A DNA stretch of 48,347 bases from Candidatus Gastranaerophilales bacterium (GCA_944323925.1 CALUUI010000016.1:1-48347), one strand, 5' to 3'. Positions 6,959 to 15,935 are shown, counted from the stretch's first letter. Notes: a model not told the origin generated them from the sequence alone. Numbers and translations: made by a program.

Positions 6959-8347
6959 ATGGGTATGTCAGCATCACAAGCAAGGTTACTTCAACTCACT
7001 TCAACATTAAATGATGTAGAGTTTGAAGGTCAACAGATTAACATGGCGAGGACGCAATTGTCTTCAACATCTGCAAGGTATTACAATCAGTTATTAAGTA
7101 TGGAGGTCCCGACCCCGCCAAATAAAACTGATTATACAAAATTAACTTATACTTACAATGCTAATGGTTATGATTACACCATTACAAACATAGGAAATCT
7201 TGATGCCGAAGGAAATGCAATAGTTACAACTCAGCATACAGGTTATGGTGCAACCGTTTCAGGCAGCGGTACTTATAGCAAAGTAGTTACAACTGACAAA
7301 GTTGTAAAGGATACAGATAGAGGTACTATCTGCGCTAGTAATAAAGATGATTTATATACTGAAGACGGAACACCATATACTCCAATAAAAAAAGCAAATT
7401 CATATACAGAAGGTGCAACTTATGTAGATAGTACCGGTGCAAATATAGATGTAGCATCGGCTGTAAATACAGCACTAAGTTCTGGCAAATTTATTGGCGC
7501 AGATGGTAAAGTAGCCACTTCATACACTATGCCTTTGTATTCAAAAGGTGAGCAAAAAACTCAAATGGTAGATGATACATCAAAACCAATTACTGACGAC
7601 GATGGCAATATAATTGGTTATGAGCAAAAAGAAGAACCAATTGACGAATGGGAATTGGGTACAGAGTATACTCCGGAAACATTCTTTGCTCAATTAAATT
7701 TAGGTACAGATGTTAATCAAGTAGTTGATGATAGTGAAGCAACATCATTTATTGGAACCGCAGCTAAAACTGTTCAAGAATATACTATTGATGGTCAAAC
7801 TCCAATGACTTTAGATGATTTACCTGATGGAGATGCTACTAAAGCAGAACTTGAAACTGCTATTGCGCAGACAGGAAAAAGCCCAGATGATTATTATATA
7901 ATTCAAGACGGAAATTCTTATAAATTATATTTAAAAACTGATGTTAGAGATGGAAATGATTCTGCTGAAGTCCAAAAGGCAAATTATACAAATAGTGCAT
8001 TATATACAGAAAATATTGATGCTAACCTAGATTTCGGTACTGACGGAAGAATTTCATCAATAACATTATCAGATGGAACCAATATAGCTGTTACACCAAC
8101 TGTTGAAACTGATGAATTAGCTTACGAAGACGCTTACGCTCAATATACCTATGAAAAACAAATCTATGATAAAGATCAAGCAACAATTAATTCTCAACTC
8201 TCAACTATACAGGCCCAAGATAAAAAACTTGAATTGCAATTGACAGAGTTAGATACTCGCAGATCTCAAATAACAACTGAGTTAGACGCTTTGCAAACAG
8301 TTCTAGGTGATAACGTAGAAAGAACTTATAAAACATTCTCAGGTTAA
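6959..8347 (+). CDS. Flagellin-shaped protein of unknown family (MGMSASQ type)
   Basis: A 462-aa protein. An AGGAGA ribosome site lies 9 bases before the ATG. The first ~50 residues (MGMSASQARLLQLTSTLND...) are a heptad-patterned helix without a signal peptide. Residues ~60-375 are Gly/Thr/Asp/Tyr-rich and look beta-structured and variable. Residues ~385-450 are again a long coiled-coil helix (SQLSTIQAQDKKLELQLTELD...) ending in ERTYKTFSG. Helical ends around a variable beta core is the architecture of flagellin, hook-associated proteins and other axial proteins exported without a cleaved signal. With the sigma-28-type promoter, an exported filament or cap protein is a reasonable inference, but no flagellin sequence signature (such as the D0/D1 Asn-rich blocks) is present. 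I recall similar N-termini in Gastranaerophilales proteins. Monocistronic, ending at a clear terminator. Confidence 0.7.
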   Translation: MGMSASQARLLQLTSTLNDVEFEGQQINMARTQLSSTSARYYNQLLSMEVPTPPNKTDYTKLTYTYNANGYDYTITNIGNLDAEGNAIVTTQHTGYGATVSGSGTYSKVVTTDKVVKDTDRGTICASNKDDLYTEDGTPYTPIKKANSYTEGATYVDSTGANIDVASAVNTALSSGKFIGADGKVATSYTMPLYSKGEQKTQMVDDTSKPITDDDGNIIGYEQKEEPIDEWELGTEYTPETFFAQLNLGTDVNQVVDDSEATSFIGTAAKTVQEYTIDGQTPMTLDDLPDGDATKAELETAIAQTGKSPDDYYIIQDGNSYKLYLKTDVRDGNDSAEVQKANYTNSALYTENIDANLDFGTDGRISSITLSDGTNIAVTPTVETDELAYEDAYAQYTYEKQIYDKDQATINSQLSTIQAQDKKLELQLTELDTRRSQITTELDALQTVLGDNVERTYKTFSG

Positions 8348-8389
8348 TCCCCCCTCACTCATATATAAACCCATAATTCAAAATTTTCG

Positions 8390-8420
8390 ACTCTTCTTTT
8401 ATATAAGAAGAGTTTTTTTT
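8390..8420 (+). terminator. Rho-independent terminator
   Basis: ACTCTTCTT / AAGAAGAGT stem (8390-8398 and 8405-8413) with a 6-base loop and a run of eight T (8413-8420). It ends the transcript of the flagellin-shaped protein. Confidence 0.85.
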
Positions 8421-8430
8421 ATATTAAAAT

Positions 8431-8458
8431 TTGTATTCTTTTATTGAAGTGGTATAAT
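8431..8458 (+). promoter_or_regulatory. Sigma-70-type promoter of thrS
   Basis: TTGTAT (8431-8436), 16-base spacer, TATAAT (8453-8458). The start would be near 8465, giving a leader of only about 30 bases. That is too short for a T-box riboswitch. Confidence 0.7.
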
Positions 8459-8494
8459 TATCGCTATAAAAAGAAAAGTGAGGGAATATAAATT

Positions 8495-10267
8495 ATGGAA
8501 AAAAACGAGTCTACTCTTGGAATTTTGCGACATTCAACTTCGCACATTATGGCACAAGCCGTTCAAAACTTATTTCCGCAAGCAAAACTTGCAATCGGAC
8601 CATCTACTGATACCGGGTTTTATTATGATTTTGATTTGACTGACGGCTATACTTTTACAGAAGAAGACCTCGTTAAAATTGAACATGAAATGAAACGTAT
8701 TGTAAAAGAAGATTTAGTCTTTGAAAAAGTTTCTATTAATGATGTTCAAGAACAAATTGATGAATTCAAAGCTGAAGGAGAAATTTATAAGGCTGAATTA
8801 TTAGAAGAACACAGAAATGATGCTCCAACATTGTATCTAACTAAGACCCGTGATGGTAAAATACTTTTTAATGACTTGTGTAAAGGTCCACACTTAGAAT
8901 CAACTAGAGATATCAAGGCATTTAAGTTATTAAAAGTTGCAGGTGCTTATTGGAGAGGTTCAGAAAAAAATAAAATGCTCCAAAGAATTTATGCTACTGC
9001 ATTTTGGACTAAAGAAGATTTACAAAATTATTTAACATTCCTAGAAGAAGCTGAAAAACGTGATCATAGAAAGTTAGGTGCTAAACTGGATTTGTTCTCC
9101 ACAAGAGAAGAATTAGGCGGTGGGCTAGTCCTTTGGCATCCTAATCTTGCAATTGTTCGTGAAGAAATTGAAAACTACTGGAGAACTGAACATAGAAAAA
9201 GAGGTTATGTAATCGTTAATACACCTCATATTGCTAAGTCTAAATTATGGGAAATCTCCGGCCACGCTGATCACTATAGAGAAAATATGTTCTTTATACA
9301 AAAAGAAGAAGATAGTGATGAGCAATTCATTCTTAAACCGATGAACTGCCCATTCCACATTTTAATTTATCAATCAAACAGATATTCATACCGCTCGTTG
9401 CCTCTTAGAATGGCGGAATTAGGAACTGTATATCGTAAAGAAAAATCAGGCGCACTGTCTGGTTTAACAAGAGTACAAGGTTTCACTCAAGATGATGCGC
9501 ATATTTTCTGTACTCCAGAACAGTTAGTTGATGAAATTAATGAAATTATTGATTTCGTTGCTGATACTATGGCTATCTTTAAGATGGATTTTGAAGTAGA
9601 ATTATCTACTCGTCCTGAAAGCTATGTAGGTGAAATCGAAAATTGGAATAGAGCCGAAGCAGGACTTAAAGAAGCTATGGATAGACGTGGGCTTAAATAT
9701 GATATTAACGAAGGCGATGGAGCTTTCTATGGACCTAAAATCGATTTTAAGGTTAAAGATGCACTTGGAAGAACTTGGCAGTGTGCTACTATTCAATTAG
9801 ACTTTAACTTACCTGAAAGATTTGATATTAAGTACCAAGATAAAGATGGTTCACTTAAAACTCCGGTTATGCTTCATAGAGTTATTTTTGGTTCAATGGA
9901 ACGTTTCCATGGTATTTTGATAGAACATTATGCCGGTGCATTCCCTCTTTGGCTTGCTCCTACTCAAGTTTCTGTTGTTCCTATATCTAATGAAAAACAT
10001 ATTGAGTTTGCTGAAAAAGTTTATAAAAAACTTCGTGATAAAGGTATTAGAGTTAATCTCGATGACAGATCTGAAAGTATGAACTACAAAATAAGAGAAT
10101 CCCTCCAAGATAAGAAGGTTCCTTATGTCTGTGTAATTGGTGATCGTGAAATTGAAGCAGATTCAGTTGCTGTAAGAAAACGTAAAGTAGGTCAAGTCGG
10201 GACAATGAAGGTTGATGAGTTCGTTGATATGATTCTTGATGAAATTAGAACTAAAAAAGCTGATTAA
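8495..10267 (+). CDS. thrS: Threonyl-tRNA synthetase
   Basis: A 590-aa class II synthetase that charges tRNA-Thr in the cytoplasm. It begins directly with the editing domain (H13-S-T-S-H17 is the first HxxxH metal motif, DLCKGPH follows) and lacks the ~60-aa TGS domain found in most bacterial enzymes. Cyanobacterial ThrRS has the same short form. The catalytic core shows motif 2 around TVYRKEKSGALSGLTRVQGF, the zinc Cys in NCPFHI, GAFYGPKIDF, and motif 3 (FGSMERFHGILIEHYAG). The anticodon-binding domain occupies the last ~110 residues (APTQVSVVPIS to the end). A GAGGG ribosome site precedes the ATG. The gene is flanked by terminators on both sides and is therefore monocistronic. Confidence 0.97.
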   Translation: MEKNESTLGILRHSTSHIMAQAVQNLFPQAKLAIGPSTDTGFYYDFDLTDGYTFTEEDLVKIEHEMKRIVKEDLVFEKVSINDVQEQIDEFKAEGEIYKAELLEEHRNDAPTLYLTKTRDGKILFNDLCKGPHLESTRDIKAFKLLKVAGAYWRGSEKNKMLQRIYATAFWTKEDLQNYLTFLEEAEKRDHRKLGAKLDLFSTREELGGGLVLWHPNLAIVREEIENYWRTEHRKRGYVIVNTPHIAKSKLWEISGHADHYRENMFFIQKEEDSDEQFILKPMNCPFHILIYQSNRYSYRSLPLRMAELGTVYRKEKSGALSGLTRVQGFTQDDAHIFCTPEQLVDEINEIIDFVADTMAIFKMDFEVELSTRPESYVGEIENWNRAEAGLKEAMDRRGLKYDINEGDGAFYGPKIDFKVKDALGRTWQCATIQLDFNLPERFDIKYQDKDGSLKTPVMLHRVIFGSMERFHGILIEHYAGAFPLWLAPTQVSVVPISNEKHIEFAEKVYKKLRDKGIRVNLDDRSESMNYKIRESLQDKKVPYVCVIGDREIEADSVAVRKRKVGQVGTMKVDEFVDMILDEIRTKKAD

Positions 10268-10287
10268 TTACTTTTTTAATACTCTCT

Positions 10288-10324
10288 AAAAAGACAGCTA
10301 AAAGAATTTAGCTGTCTTTTTACT
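10288..10324 (+). terminator. Rho-independent terminator of thrS
   Basis: Perfect 15-bp stem (10288-10302 and 10307-10321) with loop AGAA, ending in five T. Confidence 0.85.
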
Positions 10325-10367
10325 TGCTACTATACTATTATTTATGTAAAATGATTATAGGAGGGAT

Positions 10368-11777
10368 ATGCCAAACTACAGACCGTATCTAACTAATGAT
10401 GGCTCTATTGGGCTATTTTCAGGTGACTTTGATGATATTTTTCACTCTAAGTTCGGGGCGCTATCTGAAGCGTATGAGAAGTTTGTTATCCCCGCTAATA
10501 TTAATAAACTTTTTTTAAATGATAATATTAATGTTTTAGATATATGCTATGGTATTGGTTATAATTCTAAAGCATTATTAAATTCTTTTCTAAAAAATTA
10601 CTTACTTAAAAATTTTTCTGAATATTTTGAAAATAATATTTTTAATAAATCACAATATATCGTACCGATAGGTGCTGATAAAAAACCTAATCAGGAGAGT
10701 AACAATATCGAAACGATAGGTGTCGATAATAACGTAGCTAAAAAATCAATATATCACCTTGCTAAAATTATTAATAGTTTAAATAGAAATTTTATACAGA
10801 GTAAAAATTTACTGAAATGTATTTATAATGATTCAGATATTGATAATAATATCAAAACAGTGGAAAACAGAATTTTTTCAGATTTCCCTCAAATAAATAT
10901 TGAAGCGATAGAACTTGAAAAAGAGTTTGTTTTTCTATCACCTTTTATAAAGAACAATTGTTATAAATCTGAATATAAAATATACCCAATAGTAAGTGAA
11001 CTGATATTAGATAAATTATTAACTCAGTATAAAAGTGAATTTATAAATGAAATCTCGAATTATGATGTGATTAATCAAAATAAACGTTACTTTGATAGAA
11101 ATTTGCTCTTAAACTGCAAAAAATACAATAATAAAGGGTATAAATACCTATCAGAAAACATTTTATCGACCTTGTTACATAATATATATTATCGCCATAT
11201 ATCGAAACAAGTATATTGTAAAAACGAATTTTTAAATGATATATTTTATCAGTATATCACGAAACGATATTTAAGAGGATTTTATAATTTTCTTTTTGAT
11301 AAAATTAATATTAATTATTTTATTAATGATGCTAGAGATGTTATAAAAAATATTAGTAAAAAATATGATTTAATATTTCTTGATGCATTTACTCCATCAA
11401 AGGCTCCTATGCTATGGACTGTACAATTTTTTGAAAAACTATCTAATCTGCTTTCAGATGGTGGATATATACTTACTTATTCTAAATCAGCAAGAGTTTA
11501 TTCTGCCGTTTTAAAGAATAATTTATATCTAGGTCATGTTATGGATTCAGATAATAAGGTTATTGGGACAATTATTTCTAAAAATCGTTCTAATTTAGCA
11601 AATCCATTTACAGAAGAAGAACTTTCGGCTATTAATACGCGTTCGGGTATTCCATATAATGACTATTCTTTTTCAGATAACTCCGATACTATAATTAAAA
11701 ACTTAGAGCACGATGTTTTGAATTCGGATTTACCTACTTTTTCTAAATTTATGAAAGGGCATCAAGATGAAATATAA
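10368..11777 (+). CDS. MnmD-like tRNA-modifying methyltransferase with large insertion
   Basis: A 469-aa SAM-dependent methyltransferase related to the MnmC methyltransferase domain (DUF752/MnmD), which finishes mnm5s2U34 in tRNA. Residues 1-40 match the family opening (DGSIGLFS, FHSKFGALSEAYEKF). Motif I is VLDICYGIGYN (56-66), an acidic motif II is ETIGVD (115-120), and LDAFTPSKAPMLWT (339-352) is the family signature. TYSKSARVYSAVL follows. Residues ~126-318, between motif II and the signature, form an AT-coded insertion of nearly 200 residues rich in Asn, Ile, Lys and Tyr that I cannot assign. An AGGAGGG ribosome site precedes the ATG. It overlaps the FAD oxidoreductase gene by 11 bases. 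Confidence 0.75.
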   Translation: MPNYRPYLTNDGSIGLFSGDFDDIFHSKFGALSEAYEKFVIPANINKLFLNDNINVLDICYGIGYNSKALLNSFLKNYLLKNFSEYFENNIFNKSQYIVPIGADKKPNQESNNIETIGVDNNVAKKSIYHLAKIINSLNRNFIQSKNLLKCIYNDSDIDNNIKTVENRIFSDFPQINIEAIELEKEFVFLSPFIKNNCYKSEYKIYPIVSELILDKLLTQYKSEFINEISNYDVINQNKRYFDRNLLLNCKKYNNKGYKYLSENILSTLLHNIYYRHISKQVYCKNEFLNDIFYQYITKRYLRGFYNFLFDKININYFINDARDVIKNISKKYDLIFLDAFTPSKAPMLWTVQFFEKLSNLLSDGGYILTYSKSARVYSAVLKNNLYLGHVMDSDNKVIGTIISKNRSNLANPFTEEELSAINTRSGIPYNDYSFSDNSDTIIKNLEHDVLNSDLPTFSKFMKGHQDEI

Positions 11778-13113
11778 TATTGTTGTTGTAGGGGGCGGAA
11801 CTGCAGGCTGTGCGGCAGCATATTTCTCTGCAAAACTAGGCTTAAAAACACTTTTAATTGAAAAGAACTCTTACCTTGGGGGGACAATTACAGGCGCTCT
11901 TGTTGTTCCGGCTATGAAGTCTGTTCAAAGTATATTAAACAATGATTTTTATAATATTTTTACTCAACGTTTATATAGTTTAGGCGGTCAGATTACCTAT
12001 TTAGATGGGAATAAAGGGTGGATTAATCCTGAACTCGCTAAAATTGCACTTGATTCTATTCTTGCTGATGCTGGTGTTGATATTTTATTTAATACCTATA
12101 TTAATGACATTTTTATCCAGAATAGCTTTATTAAATCTTTATCTATATCCTCAAGTGAAAAAATTAACCTTATACCGATTGATAATGATGCAAATATTTT
12201 ATCAGTATCTACCGAAACGACTACTAGTGAGAACAATAACTCCTTAAAATTATCAGAATATATCGAAACAGATTATGTTATTGATGCCTCCGGCACACAA
12301 ATAATTTGTCGCAAAGCAAATTGTAGATTTATTGACGATAATACTAATTTACAACCATCTAGTTTGAGATTTATAGCTTCAGGAATAGATTTAAGTAAAT
12401 TTAAAGAATTTATACTTGAGTATGACAAAGATAGAGAAGCAACTACAGCTGGAGTAATAAATAATGAAATACATCTCTCTACTGCTTGCACTTGGGATAA
12501 AGAGTGGGCATTAACTCCATTGTTTAATAAAGGGCTAAAAGAGGGGCTCCTTAATAAAGAAGACTTAGCATATTTTCAAATATTTACAATTCCAGGAATG
12601 CCTAATTCAGTAGCATACAACTGCCCTCGGTTTACTAAAAGTATTAATAATAATGACTTATATGCATTATCTAATGAGATAATAGCTGCACGCAAAAGTA
12701 TGCTCCGATTAATAAATTTTTGTAAAAAGTATTTCCCCGGTTTTGAAGGTGCTTATATTAGTGAAATAGCGCCGGAAGTTGGGGTAAGAGTATCGCCAAG
12801 GCCGGTCGGGAAATATATATATACTATTCAGGACTTAAAAGAAGGTAAAACCTTTGAAAATCCTGTCTTAGTATCAAATTATCCAATAGATGTGCATTCA
12901 GATAAAAGAGATGGTGCAAAGTTAGAAAAAGTTTATAAGGAGTATCAGCTGCCTATTGAATCATTAATATCAGCAGATTATAAAAACTTATTTTTTGCTG
13001 GTCGTTCTATCAGCTGTGATTTTTATTCTCAGTCTGCTCTACGAATTATACCATCTTGTTTTTCAATGGGGGAAGGATTAGCAAGGTATATTGCCAATTT
13101 GTCTAATCAATAA
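11767..13113 (+). CDS. FAD-dependent oxidoreductase
   Basis: A 448-aa flavoprotein. The N-terminal dinucleotide motif is VVVGGGTAGCAAAYFSAK, followed by LLIEKNSYLGGTITGALV, typical of FAD-dependent oxidoreductases of the PF12831 type. Near the C-terminus, LFFAGRSISCDFYSQSALRIIPSCFSMGEG supplies the second flavin-contact segment. Several Cys residues are present, but no ferredoxin-like cluster. The 11-base overlap with the MnmD-like gene implies coupled translation. The substrate is unknown. In enterobacterial MnmC an FAD domain is fused to the methyltransferase, but that domain belongs to a different (DAO) family, so a shared role in U34 modification is only a suggestion. Confidence 0.75.
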   Translation: MKYNIVVVGGGTAGCAAAYFSAKLGLKTLLIEKNSYLGGTITGALVVPAMKSVQSILNNDFYNIFTQRLYSLGGQITYLDGNKGWINPELAKIALDSILADAGVDILFNTYINDIFIQNSFIKSLSISSSEKINLIPIDNDANILSVSTETTTSENNNSLKLSEYIETDYVIDASGTQIICRKANCRFIDDNTNLQPSSLRFIASGIDLSKFKEFILEYDKDREATTAGVINNEIHLSTACTWDKEWALTPLFNKGLKEGLLNKEDLAYFQIFTIPGMPNSVAYNCPRFTKSINNNDLYALSNEIIAARKSMLRLINFCKKYFPGFEGAYISEIAPEVGVRVSPRPVGKYIYTIQDLKEGKTFENPVLVSNYPIDVHSDKRDGAKLEKVYKEYQLPIESLISADYKNLFFAGRSISCDFYSQSALRIIPSCFSMGEGLARYIANLSNQ

Positions 13114-13156
13114 AATTTAAATATATTATATTCTTTTATAAACGGAGGGATATAAT

Positions 13157-13726
13157 ATGAAATTAGAAAGCTCAGAAACATTCCATAATCTGGTCAACGC
13201 ATTTGCCGGTGAATCACAGGCAAGAAACAAATATACTTTTTATTCTAAACAAGCTCAAAAGGAGGGCTACTTAGAAATTTCACAAATATTTTTAGAAACG
13301 GCGCAAAATGAACATGAGCACGCTAAAATATTTTACAAATATATACCATCTGGTCATCACGAAGTAAAAGCAACTTATCCGTTCTTTTTTGGCAAGACTT
13401 ATGACAATTTACTCGCTGCTTCGGATGCCGAGCACGAAGAATGGTCTAATATCTATAAAAATGCAGCCGAAACTGCCCATAAAGAAGGCTTTAATGATAT
13501 ATCAAATTCTTTTAGCCTTATTTGTGATATAGAAAAATATCATCAAAACAGGTACTTGGAATTAGCAAAACTAGTAAAAGAAAATACTGTTTACTCAAAA
13601 GAATATGACACACAATGGTTTTGTATGAAATGTGGATACCATGTTATAGCAAAATCAGCACCACTTAATTGTCCTGTTTGCCATCACGATTACTCTCATT
13701 TTCAGGTACTATGTGATAAATTTTAG
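13157..13726 (+). CDS. Rubrerythrin
   Basis: A 189-aa non-haem iron peroxidase that removes hydrogen peroxide in anaerobes. The four-helix domain carries di-iron ligands E19, E52-x-x-H55, the second-pair segment around E92-E95, and E126-x-x-H129. The C-terminal rubredoxin domain has C156-x-x-C159 and C172-x-x-C175. A GGAGGG ribosome site precedes the ATG. It lies 43 bases after the FAD gene with no terminator between, so it may be on the same transcript. Its last four bases overlap the end of the convergent minus-strand gene. Confidence 0.95.
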   Translation: MKLESSETFHNLVNAFAGESQARNKYTFYSKQAQKEGYLEISQIFLETAQNEHEHAKIFYKYIPSGHHEVKATYPFFFGKTYDNLLAASDAEHEEWSNIYKNAAETAHKEGFNDISNSFSLICDIEKYHQNRYLELAKLVKENTVYSKEYDTQWFCMKCGYHVIAKSAPLNCPVCHHDYSHFQVLCDKF

Positions 13727-15054
13727 GCAATACCAAACATTTTATTTGAAACATTTGCAGGTAACATTGCTGACCAATCAATTTGCGGTGTATAGTTCAT
13801 AAATTCATTACCTATAAATCCTGTTGGATTATATGGATTAAACATCGGATTGGTTTGCATTGTTATATTGCTTGTTTGAGTATTTGTAGCAGCTTGAGTA
13901 TCAGTTGTCGTTTGAGTATTACTACCGTTTTGAGCAATTTGTTCTGTCTTTTCTTGCTTTGCTTCGTTGTTTAGTTCAGAAACTACGGCTTCACCAAATT
14001 TCTTCTGATATACTGTTTTGAGCTGATTAAGTACATTCAAAATTGCTGTCATTTGTTCCCTTGTTGCTTCCTGCGTTTCAGTATCACCTTCATTTATCGC
14101 AGCTTCTAATATCGCACCTGCTTCATATAAATAATTATTACAGTATGCAATTTCTTCTTCTAAATTCTGTTTAGCTTCAGGTGTTGTGTCTTGTTCGGAA
14201 ATTATTGTTTCAATTTTATTTTCTTTTGTTATTTCGTTTTCACTAGGAATTACCTTATCATAAGCCATCTTTGAAAGTTGCGATGTTAATCCACCAATTG
14301 CAAATCCAATAGCACTACCAAGCAGCCCTCCAACAAGAGTTCCGGCTCCAGGTATTACTGAACCCAGTAATGCTCCTATTTTTGCACCGGCAGCTGTACC
14401 AGCTACAAACCCCCCAAAACCTACAGCTGCTCGACCTGTAGATTTTGCTAATTGTTTCATTCCTTTTTCGCTACTTTCACCAAACGCTTGTATTACTGTT
14501 GGAGCTTCTTGTAGGGCTTCAAATAAAATCATTATTTTGTTAGATTTATATGATTTTAATAATTCGCCACAAAATGATGATTTTGTAGCACCTTTTGCCA
14601 GTGCCTTTGTAATAAATCCTGTTTTCCAATTTGTATTCTTTGAAACTATTTCATAATACTTTTTATTGAGTGCTTTTAACTTATCTTTTGCTAAGGCACC
14701 ATTTCCTTGTATCGATTTAATTTCATCTTTTAAGGACAATACATCGGATTGTAAAAATGGATCTCTTACATTTAAACGATTAACATGTGCATTTAATTCG
14801 TTTAATCTTACCATTCTATATTTGTTACTTTTTAAATCAATCCCTGAAAGGCTTGGATCCATCTTTACGGATGAAAATTCTTTGCAACTAAAAATTAATG
14901 GAAAAGCAATACTCGAACCTAAAGCCATTGGTGAAAAATTTTCCCATATACTTGGTTCATCGGGTATTCCCCTTACAACATTGTATGATTGTTGTAAGTT
15001 CTCGCGCAGCTCGGAAGGCTGCATTGATGTTACTTTAAGCTCGTCGTTTCCCAT
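13723..15054 (-). CDS. Glycine-zipper membrane-associated protein of unknown function
   Basis: A 443-aa protein without a signal peptide. Residues ~190-265 are Gly/Ala-rich (GFGGFVAGTAAGAKIGALLG..., VGGLLGSAIGFAIGGL), a glycine-zipper pattern able to insert into or oligomerise in membranes. Before it is a mostly helical, Lys-rich region. After it come a Glu/Gln-rich helix (~280-355) and a Gln/Thr/Asn-rich tail with TQTTTDTQAATNTQTS. Glycine zippers occur in pore-forming toxins, channels and secretion-system proteins, and nothing here chooses among them. AGGGAAAG precedes the ATG. A TGTAA/TTACA motif lies 52-71 bases upstream. Convergent with rubrerythrin, sharing four bases. Confidence 0.65.
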   Translation of the reverse strand: MGNDELKVTSMQPSELRENLQQSYNVVRGIPDEPSIWENFSPMALGSSIAFPLIFSCKEFSSVKMDPSLSGIDLKSNKYRMVRLNELNAHVNRLNVRDPFLQSDVLSLKDEIKSIQGNGALAKDKLKALNKKYYEIVSKNTNWKTGFITKALAKGATKSSFCGELLKSYKSNKIMILFEALQEAPTVIQAFGESSEKGMKQLAKSTGRAAVGFGGFVAGTAAGAKIGALLGSVIPGAGTLVGGLLGSAIGFAIGGLTSQLSKMAYDKVIPSENEITKENKIETIISEQDTTPEAKQNLEEEIAYCNNYLYEAGAILEAAINEGDTETQEATREQMTAILNVLNQLKTVYQKKFGEAVVSELNNEAKQEKTEQIAQNGSNTQTTTDTQAATNTQTSNITMQTNPMFNPYNPTGFIGNEFMNYTPQIDWSAMLPANVSNKMFGIA

Positions 15055-15105
15055 ATAACTTTCCCTATATATTTATTAAGTCTTTTGCTTTATAATAATT
15101 GATAA

Positions 15106-15125
15106 TTTGTAACAAAAAATTTACA
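15106..15125. promoter_or_regulatory. TGTAA/TTACA motif
   Basis: TTTGTAACAAAAAATTTACA, an inverted TGTAA...TTACA pair, sits between two divergent genes. It is 32-51 bases before the leaderless winged-helix start and 52-71 before the glycine-zipper start, a position suited to controlling either. Confidence 0.3.
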
Positions 15126-15144
15126 TTTTTTTCTAAATTCAATG

Positions 15145-15150
15145 TATAAT
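15145..15150 (+). promoter_or_regulatory. -10 box of leaderless promoter
   Basis: A perfect TATAAT, six bases before the ATG at 15157, with no ribosome site. An alternative in-frame ATG at 15142 overlaps this box and would not be transcribed. Confidence 0.65.
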
Positions 15151-15156
15151 ATAAAT

Positions 15157-15471
15157 ATGAGTTATTTAATTGAGGATTCTGAATTAAAAAAGGTCGGGCT
15201 TGAATTAATGTTTTTAACCCCGCAAAAATATGCAAATCCGGATGGTATTACTGCCGTTGAGTTATCTAAATTAGTCGATTTGCCTATTGATGTTGTAAAA
15301 AGAAAATTACAAATTCTAAAAGATAAAAATATTGTCAGAGTTAGAGGAATTAATCCTAAATATTGGTTATTTGATGAATATAATTTTCAAAGATTAGACG
15401 ACGAAGATGAAATATTTGCGCTATTATGTAGCTTTGATGATGTTGATTTTGATAGATATTTTTCATATTAA
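15157..15471 (+). CDS. Small winged-helix protein
   Basis: A 104-aa protein. Residues ~8-70 read as a helix-turn-helix with wing: GITAVELSKLVDLPIDVVKRKLQIL gives the two helices, and DKNIVRVRGINPKYWLF the wing. The tail is very acidic (DDEDEIFALLCSFDDVDFDRY). Probably a DNA-binding regulator, target unknown. It is expected to have a leaderless mRNA. Eleven bases separate it from the MarR-like gene, so the two form a regulator pair. Confidence 0.65.
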   Translation: MSYLIEDSELKKVGLELMFLTPQKYANPDGITAVELSKLVDLPIDVVKRKLQILKDKNIVRVRGINPKYWLFDEYNFQRLDDEDEIFALLCSFDDVDFDRYFSY

Positions 15472-15482
15472 TAGGAGTATTA

Positions 15483-15935
15483 ATGTCTTATAGTGAATGT
15501 TTACAATACGAAATTGAAAAAACAGCAAGAATGCTACAGTTAAGTGCAAAAATTACATTTATGAAAACTATTAAACTAGGTATAACTCATGATGAGTTCT
15601 TAATACTTGATACATTAATTAATAATCCTGATATTTCACAAAGCGATTTATCAAAACTTGTACTAAAAGGGCGTTCTCATACAAGCAAAATTATTGTATC
15701 ACTTGAAAAAAAAGAATATTTGACTAGAACTCAAAGTACAAAAAATGGTAAAATGATATATAATATGATTGTTACTGACAATGGGTTAAAACTTTATAAT
15801 AAAGCATTGTTGGTGCTAAAAAATGAAATTGAATTTTGGAATAAAAACCTCGGTGATACAACTTTTATGAAAAATGAATTGAGGCGTATTCAAAATATAA
15901 TAATAGAAAAAGTTGGAGATATATCTTTAGAATAG
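15483..15935 (+). CDS. MarR-family transcriptional regulator
   Basis: A 150-aa protein with the MarR layout. The N-terminal helix is the dimer contact. The winged helix spans about residues 37-95 (ISQSDLSKLVLKGRSHTSKIIVSLEKKEYLTRTQSTKNGKMIYNMIVTDNG), and a long C-terminal dimer helix follows. MarR proteins are usually repressors that sense small ligands. AGGAGT precedes the ATG. It probably shares the leaderless transcript of the preceding winged-helix gene and ends at the shared terminator with rplL. The ligand and targets are not evident. Confidence 0.8.
   Translation: MSYSECLQYEIEKTARMLQLSAKITFMKTIKLGITHDEFLILDTLINNPDISQSDLSKLVLKGRSHTSKIIVSLEKKEYLTRTQSTKNGKMIYNMIVTDNGLKLYNKALLVLKNEIEFWNKNLGDTTFMKNELRRIQNIIIEKVGDISLE

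Noticed and set aside
8459-8494. T-box riboswitch before thrS
   Set aside because: The promoter leaves a leader of only ~30 bases, and no specifier or antiterminator structure is present.
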